DNA of 64,000 nt from Dysidea avara (GCF_963678975.1 NC_089272.1:20907399-20971398); one strand, 5' to 3'; counted from the stretch's first letter, positions 47,707 to 60,058 are shown. Notes: generated by a model not told the origin, from the letters alone. Made by a program: numbers and translations.

Positions 47707-48001
47707 AGACTTTGTGGGTATATATTAACTTTTATAAATTATTATGTTAACACAGGTATTCTACTTAAGAGCTAATGTTAACAGTACCTGTACTATGCAG
47801 TGCATGGAGTACTATATTAAAGGTAGGTGATTTCAAATGTTTATAGACTATTGTTATTGATTTGTTTTGTGTGTATTCATTTGTGTTATTGTGTAATTGT
47901 GTATGTGTATGTTTTGAGATAATATTAAATGATAATCATTACTTTCAAATATAGCAATGATTGCGTGGGACAAAGAATTTGACAAACAGTATTCTGTGCA
48001 A
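47707..48001 (+). repeat. Repeat X, copy B, third segment with diverged insert
   Basis: Begins with AGACTTTGTGGGTATATATT as at 38482, and contains an extra TGTGTAT-rich stretch (47815-47990) absent from copy A before the next insertion at 48002. Confidence 0.6.
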
Positions 48002-48898
48002 TAGTGTTTTTCTAGTATACTAGAACTAGAACTAAAATTAGTTTTAGTACAGCCTTTTCTGTTTAGTTCTAGGAACTAAACTATAATTCCATTACAATCT
48101 ATTTAAAAAACTGGAACTATACTAGAAAAGTGTTGTTTTTAAGTTTTTGAACAAGTACTAAACTAAAATTAATAGCTTTATAGTACCAGTACTAAAACTA
48201 AACTAAAGCTTTTACTACTACAACTACTACTACTGCAACTGTTGTTTGAGATTTAGCAGGAACCTGATTGGTGAACTGACTGTCTGGCACATTAAAGCCT
48301 GACTTTGAAGTGCATATTAACATAATTATAATATAACCTTTGTAAGAACAAAGGAAACTTTCCATTACTATCTCAAGTGACTTGTGACATTTCAGCAACC
48401 ACCACTCGAATATTTTCTTCCAGAGGTGACAATGGGGAAACAAAACACATGAAAGACAGTAACTTAGAGAGATCTTAATTCTTATGGAGAAACATGAAGT
48501 ATATTGTTTAGGTAGGATGTTGTTTAAATCTTTCAAATCAGGTTCTACTTCTCAAAGTGGTATAGGATGATAATTCTAATGTACCTATAGTGATGAATTT
48601 TTTTGTAAAAGCAATGAATAAGTATGACAAAGTATTTAAATTCTTAGCATCAGTACTGTACTATAACTAATACTTACTAAATTGCAGGTACTATAATACT
48701 AACTAACATTGTTTCAGCCATGGATACTAGAACTAATACAAACTATTATTGTTTCTAACAAGGTATACTAGAACTAATACTAACTAAAATTGTTTTAAAC
48801 CATGAATACTAGAACTAATACTAACTTAAAATATTTCTGGCAACTGAACTAGAACTAGAACTGTACTAGAACATTATACCTGTACTAGGAAAACACTA
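48002..48898. mobile_element. hAT-like element, 897 bp, TAGTGTTTTTCTAGTA ends, 8-bp duplication
   Basis: Ends TAGTGTTTTTCTAGTA and TACTAGGAAAACACTA are inverted repeats. The flanks are the perfect 8-bp repeat CTGTGCAA (47994-48001, 48899-48906). TAGTG termini and 8-bp duplications fit hAT. Both subterminal zones are built of CTAGAACTA/AATACTAACTA short repeats (to about 48180 and from 48640). No transposase is recognised; a minus frame at 48198-48536 has no domain. Confidence 0.9.
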
Positions 48899-49420
48899 CT
48901 GTGCAACATATTATTATGTACTATATCGTTTTTCTACAATAACTGTTGTTAATTGTGTCAGTACAATAAAATGCTATATAAGGTACTGGATAGACAACAG
49001 ATATTTTACATACTATAATTATGTGCTTTATCATCAACTTCAACCTCAAAAGTGCCAGATATTAAGCATTTAGCCTTATATGGATGGTCCTAGGTGTGTA
49101 GTCATATTTCTTGGAACTAGATAATCTCATTGATTATGTGATTGGTAGTTAATGATCCTACATGGATTCCAGCAGCCTATAAGTTCTATGTATGTAAAGA
49201 GAACTACCTTCACTAATCTTTGTAATTTTAACCTATTCCCGACAAAGTATTTACATTTGAAGTGGTCAATATACTGTAGTAAAAAGTTTCTGAAAGGTCT
49301 CTGCATAGCATTACCCTATTAACAGCCACTGCGCCATATGGTGACATGGCACCATAATTCACTGATAGAATAAATTTAAGCCTTGCCATAACTCATAAAA
49401 TGCATTTCATAACAAGATGT
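48899..49420 (+). repeat. Repeat X, copy B, last segment
   Basis: Continues copy A from 38550 to about 39090 (TGGATAGACAACAGATATTT, TTATATGGATGGTCCTAGGT). Confidence 0.85.
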
Positions 49421-50859
49421 GCTAGTACTGAAGTGGATTTGCCCATAGAGGTCCCGTTTCTGGATCCTTCTCAGACTAGTGTGCATTTGTTATGCAACAG
49501 TGCAAAGAGTATGCAAGTTAAACTGTTCTTCTAGTTAAAAATTGATAACAAAGAAAGTGTTATACATTGATGGAGACTGGCCTTTGCAGATGGTTGTGAA
49601 GTCTTAAACAACAGCAACACAGTAATTGTTTTTAGAGGCACTTAGTACGCATGAAGGTGCTGGGTTACCATTTCACAATTAGTTTGACTTTGGTTCACTT
49701 TGGTTTCAGTAACAAATGCTAGTAAAATGTACATACTTTTGTGAATTTTATAAGCTGATCTTGGCCTGACATAAAGTTTAGTATTTTAATCAGAAGTATG
49801 GTTCCTCCACAAGGTGGGGGGGATAAATGCCCCAAATTCCCCAAATGCCCCATCCTGGATCCGCCATTGGGTAGAATGTGCATGTAGTACTTTACATTTG
49901 TGTGGCTTTATGAGACTTAAAGCATGAAAGTACAACTATTCTACTAATTCTGCATTGTACTTTTGCATCCCTACAGTCATGCTTTGTGTCAACACATCCA
50001 GTACATTGTAGTGACCTACTGACAAGAGAAGAGAAGCAATTGTGTGTATATTGTTGTTAGTAATTACATACACTAAAACTCCATTTGTGACCCTATATTA
50101 TTAGAAATTTGATGTGTTTGTAACTAGTGCATAAATGAATCCTGGATGAGGATGAAATACTGCAATCTGTTGAATTTTGGTCCATTATAATGTTCAAGTT
50201 TTCAGTAGCTGGGCCCTCTTACCCTGTGTCAGTGACGCAGCACTGCTGTTGGACCCTGAAAATTCCTGACCATGCCACTGTTATTTCATACATACAGTAC
50301 CCCCAGCACCACTACAGGCTAATGTCAATCAAATCACGAAGAATTAAGTGACTTCTAAAGTTCACACACCAGTTGTTACCTCGATTTACTTCTCCATTCT
50401 GTTAGCGAATGCATTAAAGCACTAATGCAATCTGGTGTTAATGACTGAGCATACTTTGTTGATCATTATGAGTTTACTCTATATGATACATTAATTTGAT
50501 CACAGATTATGAATCATTGCATAGGGAGTACATTTGCCTACTGCTATCAATTTTCCTTTACCTGTACATAAAGTTTTGAATACTTTATTAGATGGAACAA
50601 TTGTTACCATATACTTGGTAACTTTAAATGCAGGTGTTACTGATGACAACATAAGATGTTATAGATAAGGCCCACTCACGACTGGATTTTGCATAATATT
50701 GCAAGCAATTATATATCACATTATTATACAACAGCTGCATCAAAACCAATAACAGTTTCAGGATTTCTATACTCCATTCAGCTTTTTTGGTGTCTTTGTA
50801 CAAAGAGGCATTGCACGTCTACAATAGTGATTCCTGTTCTTTAGTTTGTCCTTCATTGT
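49421..50859. other. Non-coding interval with repeat fragments
   Basis: Contains a fragment of a GGATCCGCC-type hAT end (49810-49868) and a segment at 49885-50130 that is repeated at 59595-59830 (CACATCCAGTACATT, GTGTGTATA). There is no gene. Confidence 0.6.
49810..49868 (-). mobile_element. Solo end of the CAGTGGCGGATCC hAT-like family
   Basis: CAAATGCCCCATCCTGGATC followed by CGCCATTG is the reverse complement of the first 45 bases of the element at 28747. The other end is missing. Confidence 0.75.
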
Positions 50860-51090
50860 CACACGAATGGCCTTTTGTGTTATGTGTCTAGCTATCATGC
50901 AAATGGGGAGTAAAGCAAGCCTAGACAGTTGACTGTAAGTAGATTCAAGTTTTCACTTATAATGTGCTATCTGTACTATATTAATCTGTAGTGCAAAGCA
51001 TCTACTTCATTTGTAGCATGTACATAGACTACTCCACTACTGTTTGTACACTGACCAACTTCAAAGCAACAATATCATCATAAAGTGCTA
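50860..51090 (+). repeat. Repeat X, copy C (partial)
   Basis: Matches 37675-37870 and 53720-53970 (GTGCTATCTGTACTATATT, AAAGCATCTACTTCATTTGT, GACCAACTTCA). Confidence 0.8.
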
Positions 51091-51902
51091 TTGCATTCAT
51101 TGCTTGACTCTCATCATGTAGTGCTCAGCATATGTGATCACTCAATTGCCTGTGATTCTCTCGAGCGAAAAAAGAAGCTAATGATAAACAAAAGCTAACT
51201 ACTAAACAATACTAGTGTAATTCTTACTGGCTAAACTTGATACTGGTCGCATGACAAAAACTGGTTGCCATAATCAAACATTATGGTGAGTATTATTTAG
51301 TTTTATTGAGTCATTGTTGAAGTGGACTACAGTTTAACCTGGGCTCAGATGGCACCTAACTAATTATATGTAGACTAGAGTTGTGGCCACTATGTTGATC
51401 GCCCGATTGATCGCTTGATCGATTTTTAATCATATTGGTGACATTATCAGTGGCCCACAATCAACTTTTACATGTCAGGCTATAAAAGAATTCGAGTGAT
51501 CTACATGGTGTCTTTCCACCTATTAGGTGGGGTGTCATAGCGGTCTCAGTTGCTGGCACTTGTGCAATGTTGCACAAAACAGATTATCGATTTTAAGCCT
51601 TGATATTTCTCAAAAAAAACAACAACAACAACAACACAACATTGATTCAATCAGAGTAGCTAGTGTGATAAACTCAAACAGTGACTTACGGTCTTGAGTA
51701 GCTGGCGTTATTGCTGCATAACCTTGTTTCAAAGTAATGTATTGTATTATACAAATACGAAATTTTCCATCCATTACTGGCTCAATGTGTAAAGTGAATG
51801 TATGTAATACCATCATATAGACAGATTATGTTGCTTAAAACCCATTCACGGCCAAATTCTCACTAGCCGAATTGCCAAATTGCATCATATCATCCATCCA
51901 AT

Positions 51903-52135
51903 ACACAGAACTACTTAGCAGCCACATGCCTAATTGTACCACTCTGTGTGGGCAGTTCAAAGTTGCAAAATCTGTATAACTATTGCACTGCGGTCAGTGC
52001 GCTAAAACTTATAATGCACTTACTATGGTCTGCAACAATGCCATCTACAAATTACGGCACTGGCAGTGCCTTTGAACTGCCCACACACAGTGGTACATTT
52101 AGATATGTGGCTACCAAATAGTTCTTGTGGTAGAA
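51903..52135. mobile_element. Small foldback MITE
   Basis: TACCACTCTGTGTGGGCAG on the left pairs with the right CTGCCCACACACAGTGGTA, and the pairing extends to CAGCCACAT / ATGTGGCTA. The size is about 230 bp. No duplication is proven. Confidence 0.7.
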
Positions 52136-52181
52136 TGAAACTATATGTTATAATTTAGTTGATCATATTGTAATCATTAAA

Positions 52182-52420
52182 TGTGACCGAATTTGACAAA
52201 ACAAGGCTTCCACACACATCCAATTTTCTGACTGTAATCAGCTGTAACTTGACTACCCAGCAAGCTGTTGGCCTAAGATCTTCACAAAGTCCTTCCATAG
52301 CATAGTACAATACCAGGTCAAAATTTGAGACTAATGGCATACTGCTACATTGAGTTATGGTACTTCACAGTCATAAAAGTGGATGTGTGTGGAAGCCTTG
52401 TTTTGTCAAATTCGGTCACA
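52182..52420. mobile_element. Foldback MITE, TGTGACCGAATTTGACAAAA ends, 239 bp
   Basis: About 40-bp inverted repeats, TGTGACCGAATTTGACAAAA through GGCTTCCACACACATCCA, nearly perfect. The TGTGACCG terminus is shared with the 251-bp family at 15355 and 60059, so the two may use the same transposase. Flanks are AA on both sides, not TA. Confidence 0.85.
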
Positions 52421-53184
52421 AATAGTGTTGTATACGTATTGTTTATAATTGAGTCGCATGATTGCAACTTTAATTGGAACATCTTGTACACTTGTTGACT
52501 GTTGAATAAATCATTGATCACATTGTCTAATGTCACAGTTCTGTGTATTGGAAGGTTGCAATTCAGCAATTCAGCTAGTAAGAATTTGGCCGTGAATGGG
52601 TTAAGCCACATAATCTGTCTGTATGATATTACGTAGATTATTGATTTTGTGTTTAGCCAGTAATGGATGGAAAATTTCATATTTGTATAATACAATACAT
52701 TACTTTGAAACAAGGTTATGCGTTATGTAACAATAATGCCGGCTACTCAAGACCATAAGTCACTGTTTGAGTTTGTCACACTAGAATCCTGATTGAATCA
52801 ATGTTGTGTGTGTTTTTTTTTGAGAAATGTCAAGGTTTAAAATCAGTAATCTGATAGTGTGACTTCCAATGTGGTGTTAGGTGTTCTTTGGTTTGTGTGT
52901 AACTACAAGTAGTTTTTTGTCGATGCCACTTGTCCAACTGTTAGGTATCAAAGTAACCGAGAAGATGAACCATAACTTGAATCATTGGAATTTACTGTTT
53001 AACAGATGATAGTAAGATGACTTACTAATGTTGTTATCACCCACTAAGGTTAACACTTCATTAGACCAATTCCTAGAGCTGTGATTTAACTTAAAATCAG
53101 GTGCACAGTATCTCAGATGGACTATGGTCTATCTTATAATGTTTATGAGTAATGAAGGTATGCTATTTGATTTCTATGTTGGTA

Positions 53185-54530
53185 GCATGTGGATGTGTTA
53201 AAGTAGTACAGTATGGTATGTACTATAGAGTAGAATGTAAATGTTTGAATGTTTCTGCCAAGAACACCAACAAAATCACTATTCCTTCACTATTACTCAG
53301 CATTATTAAGTGAAGTCAAGCTCAGTCATGCCTTAAGACCAATCGACCTAAAATGCTTACAATGACTTGTGATGACTGACTGACTGACTGACTGACCAGA
53401 TGACAGACTGATTGACCAACTGACTGACCAGCTGACAGACTGACTGACCAACTGACTGACCAACTGACTGACCAACCAGTTGACTGAATGATTCACTCAC
53501 TGACTCACCCACCAACTTGCTGACATACACCTTCCTTCAGACAAGCATAACACAAAAAAATGGCAAATGCTATGGGCTTGATTTTTTTACAATTAGATGT
53601 TATGTTTACCCAACACATGCGTGTTGATATACTTCAGAGAGTACAATGGATACATTAAGGACATACCTTTGTCTTACATAGCTTCTCATTCCTTTTGCTA
53701 AATACGAAAAGTGCGCTGTCACACAAATGGCTTTTAGTGCTATGTGTCCAGCTATCATGCAAAGCTGAAATTGTCTGTAATTTTCTTCACCATGCCAAAC
53801 AGTTGACTGTAAGTAGATTCAAGTTTTCACTTGTAATATGCTTTCTGTGCTATATTTCATTTATAGTACAAAGCATCTACTTCATTTGTAGCATGTACAT
53901 ACACTACTCTAATACTGTTTATACACTGATCAACTTCAAAGCAACAATATCATCATAAAGTGCTATTAGCCAAATATGACAGTTCCAAGTATACCATAAT
54001 GTGGTATTTCTTATAACTATTAATTAGTTGTGGCTACATGGATTTTGACTATCTAATGATGGTGAAGTATGTTGTTTTAGTCCCTATCTAATCCATTAAA
54101 TTATTAAAGTATTATATATAAAAAGATGCATAGTCATTACAGACATTAGTGGTACGTCTAGTGTAATCATTGTTCAAATTGATGTGGCACTTCTTAGACC
54201 TCTACCAGACTGGTAGTAAATGTAGTCAATTTGTCTAATCTCTCTTACCACATAATAAATATAACCAACTTTATAAACTTATTTACTTATCAGCAGCCAG
54301 GAGCTAGAAGATTGACCACTTGGAATCATTGGAATGTAGGGAGTGAAAAGGAAAACTAAGGTGTGAACAAATATTTCTTCGATAGTGTTATTGATTCCGT
54401 TATAAAATCCCTCCTAGGAATCCTTATATGAAGATATTTGATCTGATTTAATAGCTACATTATTACAAACAAGTTCCAAGAAATGTGAACTAAGCTGGAA
54501 TTGTCACTCTACCTAGTAGTGTGAGTCAAA
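53185..54530 (+). repeat. Repeat X, copy D
   Basis: Runs from GTATGGTATGTACTATAGAG through the 37675-38120 and 38160-38450 equivalents. It is preceded at 53095-53185 by a segment repeated at 59500-59590, contains a TGAC microsatellite, and is cut at its right end by a foldback copy. Confidence 0.85.
53363..53525. repeat. TGAC/ACTGACCAAC microsatellite
   Basis: Tandem TGAC units grading into a 12-base CTGACTGACCAA pattern. In copy A the equivalent site holds only TGACTGACTGAC (about 37640). Confidence 0.95.
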
Positions 54531-54815
54531 GGTGGCGGCCAACAAATGACTGCAATAATGTTAATTCTAATAAATTTTAACAATGCACAGCCATTATTAA
54601 AATTTATTCGCATTAACATCATGAAGACATTTGTTGGCTGCCACCTTTGATTGTAAAACTTTTTTTCACACAGGCTTTTTAAGGCCGCACCTTTTTTTCA
54701 CAGCTTGGCTGTTTTTGTGTGGATATCACTTCTTTTCGTAATTGCAAGTTCCAAAGCCAGCCTATGGTTGGCCTAGATAATAATACCTTTAAACTTTTCT
54801 GTTTATTACAGGAAT
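54531..54815 (-). mobile_element. Foldback element, lysine-rich-frame family, copy 3 (reverse, diverged)
   Basis: Right-hand arm ending CAGCTTGGCTGTTTTTGTGT plus GATATCACTTCTTTTCGTAA, read in reverse relative to copies 1, 2 and 4. The left arm is shortened to AAGGTGGCGGCCAACAAATG. The frame is disrupted compared with copies 1 and 2. Confidence 0.7.
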
Positions 54816-56423
54816 TGTTGAAGACTGCTTAGCAACATGAAAACTGAATACTGTACGATGAACTTTGGAGGTGTGTAATGATAGCTGGGAAGATTTGGCT
54901 CAATGGGAGATGCCCTACCCTGAGGAAGCTTCCACAGCAGAAATGGTTAATTATACTGTTCAAGTACTATGAAGCTATGAATACCACAAAGGAGCAGGCG
55001 TGGCCCATGAAATAACATAACTCAAAAGCCAGCCTCAATTTTCCCAGATGACAATGGGGCAGTATTGGAAAACTAAGTCCAAACAAGCTTTCAGATCAAT
55101 CCGAAACACTTTTAACAAGTTGCTATGGAATTTTAAAAAATAATTTATTTAACAGAATTTTCTACTGACTGACTGCCTGATTCCTTCAGACAAGTGAAAT
55201 TCAATAATGGCTAAGGCTAAGGGTTTGATTTTTTTCACTGTTCTATGTCACTTCAGCCCGAGAGGTTCCTTTTGGCAAACCGCAGTACATACAATGCATT
55301 CTTCATGGACTTACCAGTTTGTGTCCCATTAATCTTTGCTGACAAAAAAAACTGTCTATTTGGCAATAGCACATGATGGCTTACCTTTGTAACGGAAATC
55401 ATCCATATTTTTCATAGTGGCTGCTTTGATTGCAGAGGTGCTTTTTGAACAGTTCTCAATTCATACTGCTGTGTAATGGGTTGAACATAGCCGACAACAA
55501 AGTATAATGGTGGATACTTCACTTTTCAGACAATAATTGAAATAACTGGGGCTCGCGGCACCATTTCTTTCAGTATGCATGGATTGCAGTCAGAAGTGCT
55601 TTTCGAACAGTTCTAGATCTGACATGCTGTGTAACAGGTTGAACATAGCTGACAACGAAGCATAATGGATACTTCACTTTTCAAATGATAATTGGGGAGC
55701 GTGGTGCCATTTCAGTTGCAATATGCATGGGTTCACCAGTCATGATAATTATTTACAAAAAAAGTTAACAAACAAGTACACAGAAAAATTTGGAATTTTT
55801 AACTAGAGTAGAGACCATAGCACATCGATAAAAAGTACTGAAACAAGCTGGAGTAGTGGACAATATTAAATCACAGTAAAACAATAAGAAGTGTTATATC
55901 CCTACTGTACATTTTATCGATGTGATATGGTCCCTACTCTAGTTGAAAATTCCAAATTTTTCTGTGTACTTGATAAGTGCATTGTTGACTTTGCATTTAG
56001 CCAGTAATGGTTGGAAAAATGTCTTATTTATATAAATAATACACTACTTTGAACAACATTATGCAACAACACCAGCTAATCAAGACCATAAGTCACTGTT
56101 TAAGTTTGTCACACTAGCTATCCTGATTGAGTCAATATTGTGTTTTGTGAGAATGTCAAGGCATAGAATCAGGGATCTGATAGTGTAGCTGCCAAACGTG
56201 GTATTAGTTGGTCTTAGCCTTGTGTGTAATTACAAGATGCCACTTGTCCAATTGTTAGGTATCTAAGTAACCACACTATGATGAGAAGATGAACCACTTG
56301 AATCATTGGAATTTTACTGTTTAATATCTGGTCTAGATGATAGGCAAGAAAACTTTCTAACGTTGTTATCATCCAATGAATCTCTAAGGTAAACACATCA
56401 TGATACCATTTCCTAGAATTGTA
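54816..56423. other. Non-coding interval with repeat fragments
   Basis: Includes an internally repeated pair (55430-55530 and 55600-55700, sharing GGTTGAACATAGC and GATACTTCACTTTTCA), the hairpin at 55775-55970 and a copy of the 52630-52850 arm at 55985-56225. No gene. Confidence 0.55.
55775..55970. mobile_element. Hairpin MITE, 196 bp
   Basis: AGTACACAGAAAAATTTGG pairs with CCAAATTTTTCTGTGTACT, and pairing continues through CTAGAGTAGAGACCATA to ATCGATAAAA. The loop is about 65 nt. No target duplication is identified. Confidence 0.85.
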
Positions 56424-57240
56424 ATCAAGACACACGGTAGTGTGTCGTGTGGCCCAAGAAGCCAGCGCGCAATACCCGTGAGTATATTGACAGGAAGAAA
56501 GAAAGTGCAATTTTCGCACCTCCGTAGCTCTGTGCTGCCTTGATGAAACAAGACGATTTTTGCTGTGGACACGCCCTCCAACTTCAGCACTCCACATTCC
56601 AAATTTGAGCGAAATCACTTTAAGCGTTCCCGAGATATGCGATTTCACAAATTGGCTTAGTTTCTTCGTTTTTTTTTCTTATTTTCTTCCTCTTTTCGCA
56701 CACTTACAAACACTGCTATAAAACGCGAACACTACATCCGATTACCTTGACATTTGGCACACAAAAGGGGGGTATAAAGGCGCATCTCGGTACCACCTTT
56801 GGCTGGAATACGATAAACAGGCAAAGAGTTATGAGCGATTATTCATGAAAAATAACACCAATATGTTGTCACGCCTACAGGGTAAACCGCGTATGGGAAG
56901 AAGCTGAAAATCGGTGGGTGAATAGGTTAACTATTGAACCTCAAACCTTTTGTGGTTTGAAAGAAATCGAGCTTAAAACCAGGAAGATACAACGAAAAAA
57001 CCAACAGTGTGTAACAATTATGCAATCAAAATTAGCTAATAAAAAACGACTGTTTGCCACGCCTACCAGATAAACCGCTTGGGCTAATGCTTTGAAAATC
57101 GTTGTACAGATGGAGTAATCATCTTAGAAAGGCTCATCAATGGTGTAGAAGAATCAGACTTAAAGCCACGGAGTTATAACACGAAATCCAACTTGGTGCA
57201 GCAAGTGCTAGATCGAGATACTCTAATAGAGCAGTCGTCC
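56424..57240 (+). repeat. GACACAC-hairpin module, copy 2
   Basis: Same start (TCAAGACACACGGTAGTGTG) and same end (GATCGAGATACTCTAATAGA) as 39181-39974, but here the end runs straight into the satellite array. Confidence 0.8.
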
Positions 57241-58975
57241 TAATAGAGCAGTCACCCTGAAGAGAATTCAAGAGATCAGCTAGAAACAAGTAACCTGTAT
57301 AGAGATCAGCTACAAACAAGTCACCCTGTAGAGAGTTCAGCTACAAACAATTCACCCTGTAGGGAGATCAGCTAGAAGAAGTTACCTTGTGAGGAGTTCA
57401 TGCAACTATGGAAAGAGATAGTTCAGCTAGAAGAAATCACCTTGTAGAGTTCAGCTACAAAGAAACCACCATGTAGAGAGTTCAGCTACAAACAAATTGC
57501 CCTGTAGAGAGATCAATAGAAGAAGTTACCTTGCAGAGAGTTCAACTACAAAGAAACCATCATGTAGAGAGTTCAGCTACAAACAAATCTCCCTGTAGAG
57601 AGATCAGCTAGAAGAAGTTACCTTGTAGAGAGTTCAGCTACAAAGAAACCATCATGTAGAGAGTTCAGCTGCAAACAAATCACCTGTAGAGAGTTCAGCT
57701 TCAAACAAATCACCCTGTAGAAAGATCAGCTAGAAGAAGTCACCTTGTAGAGAGTTCAGTTACAAAGAAACCACCATGTAGAGAGCTCAGATACAAACTA
57801 GTGACCTTGTAGAGACATCAGCTACCTTGTAGAGAGTTCAGCTACAACAGAGCTCAGCTGCAAACAAATCACCTGTACAGAATTCAGCTACAAACAAATC
57901 ACCCTGTAGAAAGATCAGCTAGAAGAAGTTACCTTGTAGAGAGTTCAGTTACAAAGAAACCACCATGTAGAGAATTCAGCTACAAACTAGTGACCCTGTA
58001 GAGACATCAGCTAGAAGAAGTTACCTTGTAGAGAGTTCAGCTACAAAGAAACCATCATTTTAGAGAGTTCAGCTTCAAACAAATCACCTGTAGAGAGTTC
58101 AGCTACAAACAAATCTCCCTGTAGAGAGATCAGCTAGAAAAAGTTTCCTTGTAGAGAGTTCAGCTACAAACAAATCACCCTGTAGAAAAATCAGCTAGAA
58201 GAAGTCACCTTGTAGAAAGTTCAGTTACAAAGAAACCACCATGTAGAGAGTTCAGCTACAAACTAGTGACCTTGTAGAGACATCAGCTAGAAACGTTACC
58301 TTGTAGAGAGTTCAGCTACAAAGAAACCATTGTGTAAAGAGCTCAGCTGCAAACAAATCACCTGTACAGAATTCAGCTACAAACAAATCACCCTGTAGAG
58401 AGATCAGCTAGATGAAATTACCTTGTAGATAGTTCAGCTACAAACAAATCACCCTGTAGAAAGATCAGTTAGAAGAAGTTACCTTTTAGAGAGTTCAGCT
58501 ACAAAGAAACCATTTTGCAAAGAGCTCAGCTGCAAACAAATCACCTATACAGAATTCAGCTACGAACAAATCACCCTGTAGAGAGATCAGCTAGAAGAAG
58601 TTACCTTGTAGATAGTTCAGCTACAAACAAATCTCCCTGTAGAGAGATCAGCTAGAAGAAATTAATTGTAGAGAATTCAGCTGCAAAGAAATCACCCTGT
58701 AGAAAATTCAGCCACAAACAAATTGTCCTGTAGAAAGATCAGTTAGAAGAAGTTACCTTGTAGAGAGTTCAGCTACAAAGAAACCATTCTGTAAAGAGCT
58801 CAGCTGCAAACAAATCACCTGTAAAAAATTCAGCTACAAACAAATCACCCTGTAGAGAGATCAGCTAGAAGAAGTTACCTTGTAAATAGTTCAGCTACAA
58901 ACAATTCACCCTGTAGAGAGAGCATCTAGAAGAAGTCACCTTGTAGAGTGTTCAGTTACAAAGAAACCACCATGG
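57241..58975 (+). repeat. Satellite array 2, 31-bp unit, about 1.7 kb
   Basis: About 55 units of the same family as array 1. The commonest higher-order pattern is a three- to four-unit block with GATCAGCTAGAAGAAGTTACC, then GAGTTCAGCTACAAAGAAACC, then GCTGCAAACAAATCACC. It is directly preceded by two CTAATAGAGCAGTC units and directly followed by the foldback copy 4 leader. Confidence 0.95.
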
Positions 58976-59486
58976 AGATGTCTGTAATAAATATATGTAT
59001 TATATATATAATTTGTACATTTACTGATAAAATATTTAAAGTACATCTACTTCATCTTTTCTTCTTCCTGTGGTAAAGAAAAAAGGATAGGTTAAAAAAG
59101 TCCCAAAGCTGGCCATAGGCCGGCTCTGGGGTATACAAATACAAAAAGAAATGAAATCTAATCCAAAATAGCCAAGCTGTAAAAAAAGTGTGCGGCCCTA
59201 AAAAAGGCTATGGTGAAAAAAGATGTGAAATCCAAGGTGGCAGCCAAGAAAAGGCTGTGATGGTAGGTTAATGGTAAAAATTTTAATAATGACAATTCAG
59301 GTGAATTTTGTGCCAAGACCAAGCGGCACAATAATTCACCTGAATTGACGTTATTAAAATTTTTACCATTAACCTACCATCACAACCATTTCTTGGCCGC
59401 CACCTTGGATTTCACATCTTTTTTCACCATAGCCTTTTTGAGGGCCGCACACTTTTTTTACAGCTTGGCTGTTTTGGATTAGATTT
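58976..59486. mobile_element. Foldback element, lysine-rich-frame family, copy 4
   Basis: The leader (58976-59153) matches copy 1 and shows the empty Tigger site TAATAAATATATGTATTATA. The palindrome 59154-59486 has arms beginning AAATCTAATCCAAAATAGCC. The lysine-rich frame is still visible (VKKDVKSKVAAKK) but broken by a TAG and a one-base deletion relative to copy 1. Confidence 0.82.
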
Positions 59487-59499
59487 AACTTATTAATAA

Positions 59500-60058
59500 T
59501 ATCAGGTGCATAGACTATGGTCTATCTTACAATGTTTATGAGTAATGAAGGTATGCTATTTGATTTCTGTGTTGGTAGCATGTGCATGTATTAAAGTGGG
59601 GACTTACACATTTGTGTAGCTGTATGAGACTAAGAACATGAAAAGTACTATACTAATCATGTACTGTACTTTTGCATCACTACAATCATGCTGTGTGTCA
59701 CCACATCCAGTACATTATAGTAGACTACTGAGAAGCCATTGTGTGTATAGTTTTGTTACTTAATTACAACACACTAAAGCTCTCCATTTTTTAGAAGTTT
59801 GATGTGTTTGTAACTAGTACATAAATGACTGCCAGAATTGATGATTCGATGTTTGAATGAAAAAAAAAAAAACTTGTAATAATTAAACCTCATTCAGGAA
59901 CGTAGGGAGAAAGATTTTAGGAAATTCCCAAACACTTTGGCAGCACAACAGCAATGTGTAACATCATCTAGAACAACATAACAATTTACACTTTCACAAA
60001 ATTTATCAAAGAAAGTTCTAGAGAAATGACCACAATACTCCAACAGAGCAGTCATATA
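59500..60058. other. Repeat fragments, no gene
   Basis: 59500-59590 repeats 53095-53185 and 59595-59830 repeats 49885-50130. A motif-like AATACTCCAACAGAGCAGTC is at 60034-60053. Confidence 0.6.

Larger units (their letters stand above)
51580..52853. repeat. Large imperfect inverted repeat with two nested hairpin elements
   Basis: The left arm (51580-51885) pairs with the right arm (52560-52853): GATTTTAAGCCTTGATATTT with its partner near 52835, and CATTCACGGCCAAATTCT with AGAATTTGGCCGTGAATG. A further direct copy of the right arm lies at 55985-56225. The smaller foldbacks at 51903-52135 and 52182-52420 sit inside. Confidence 0.8.
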
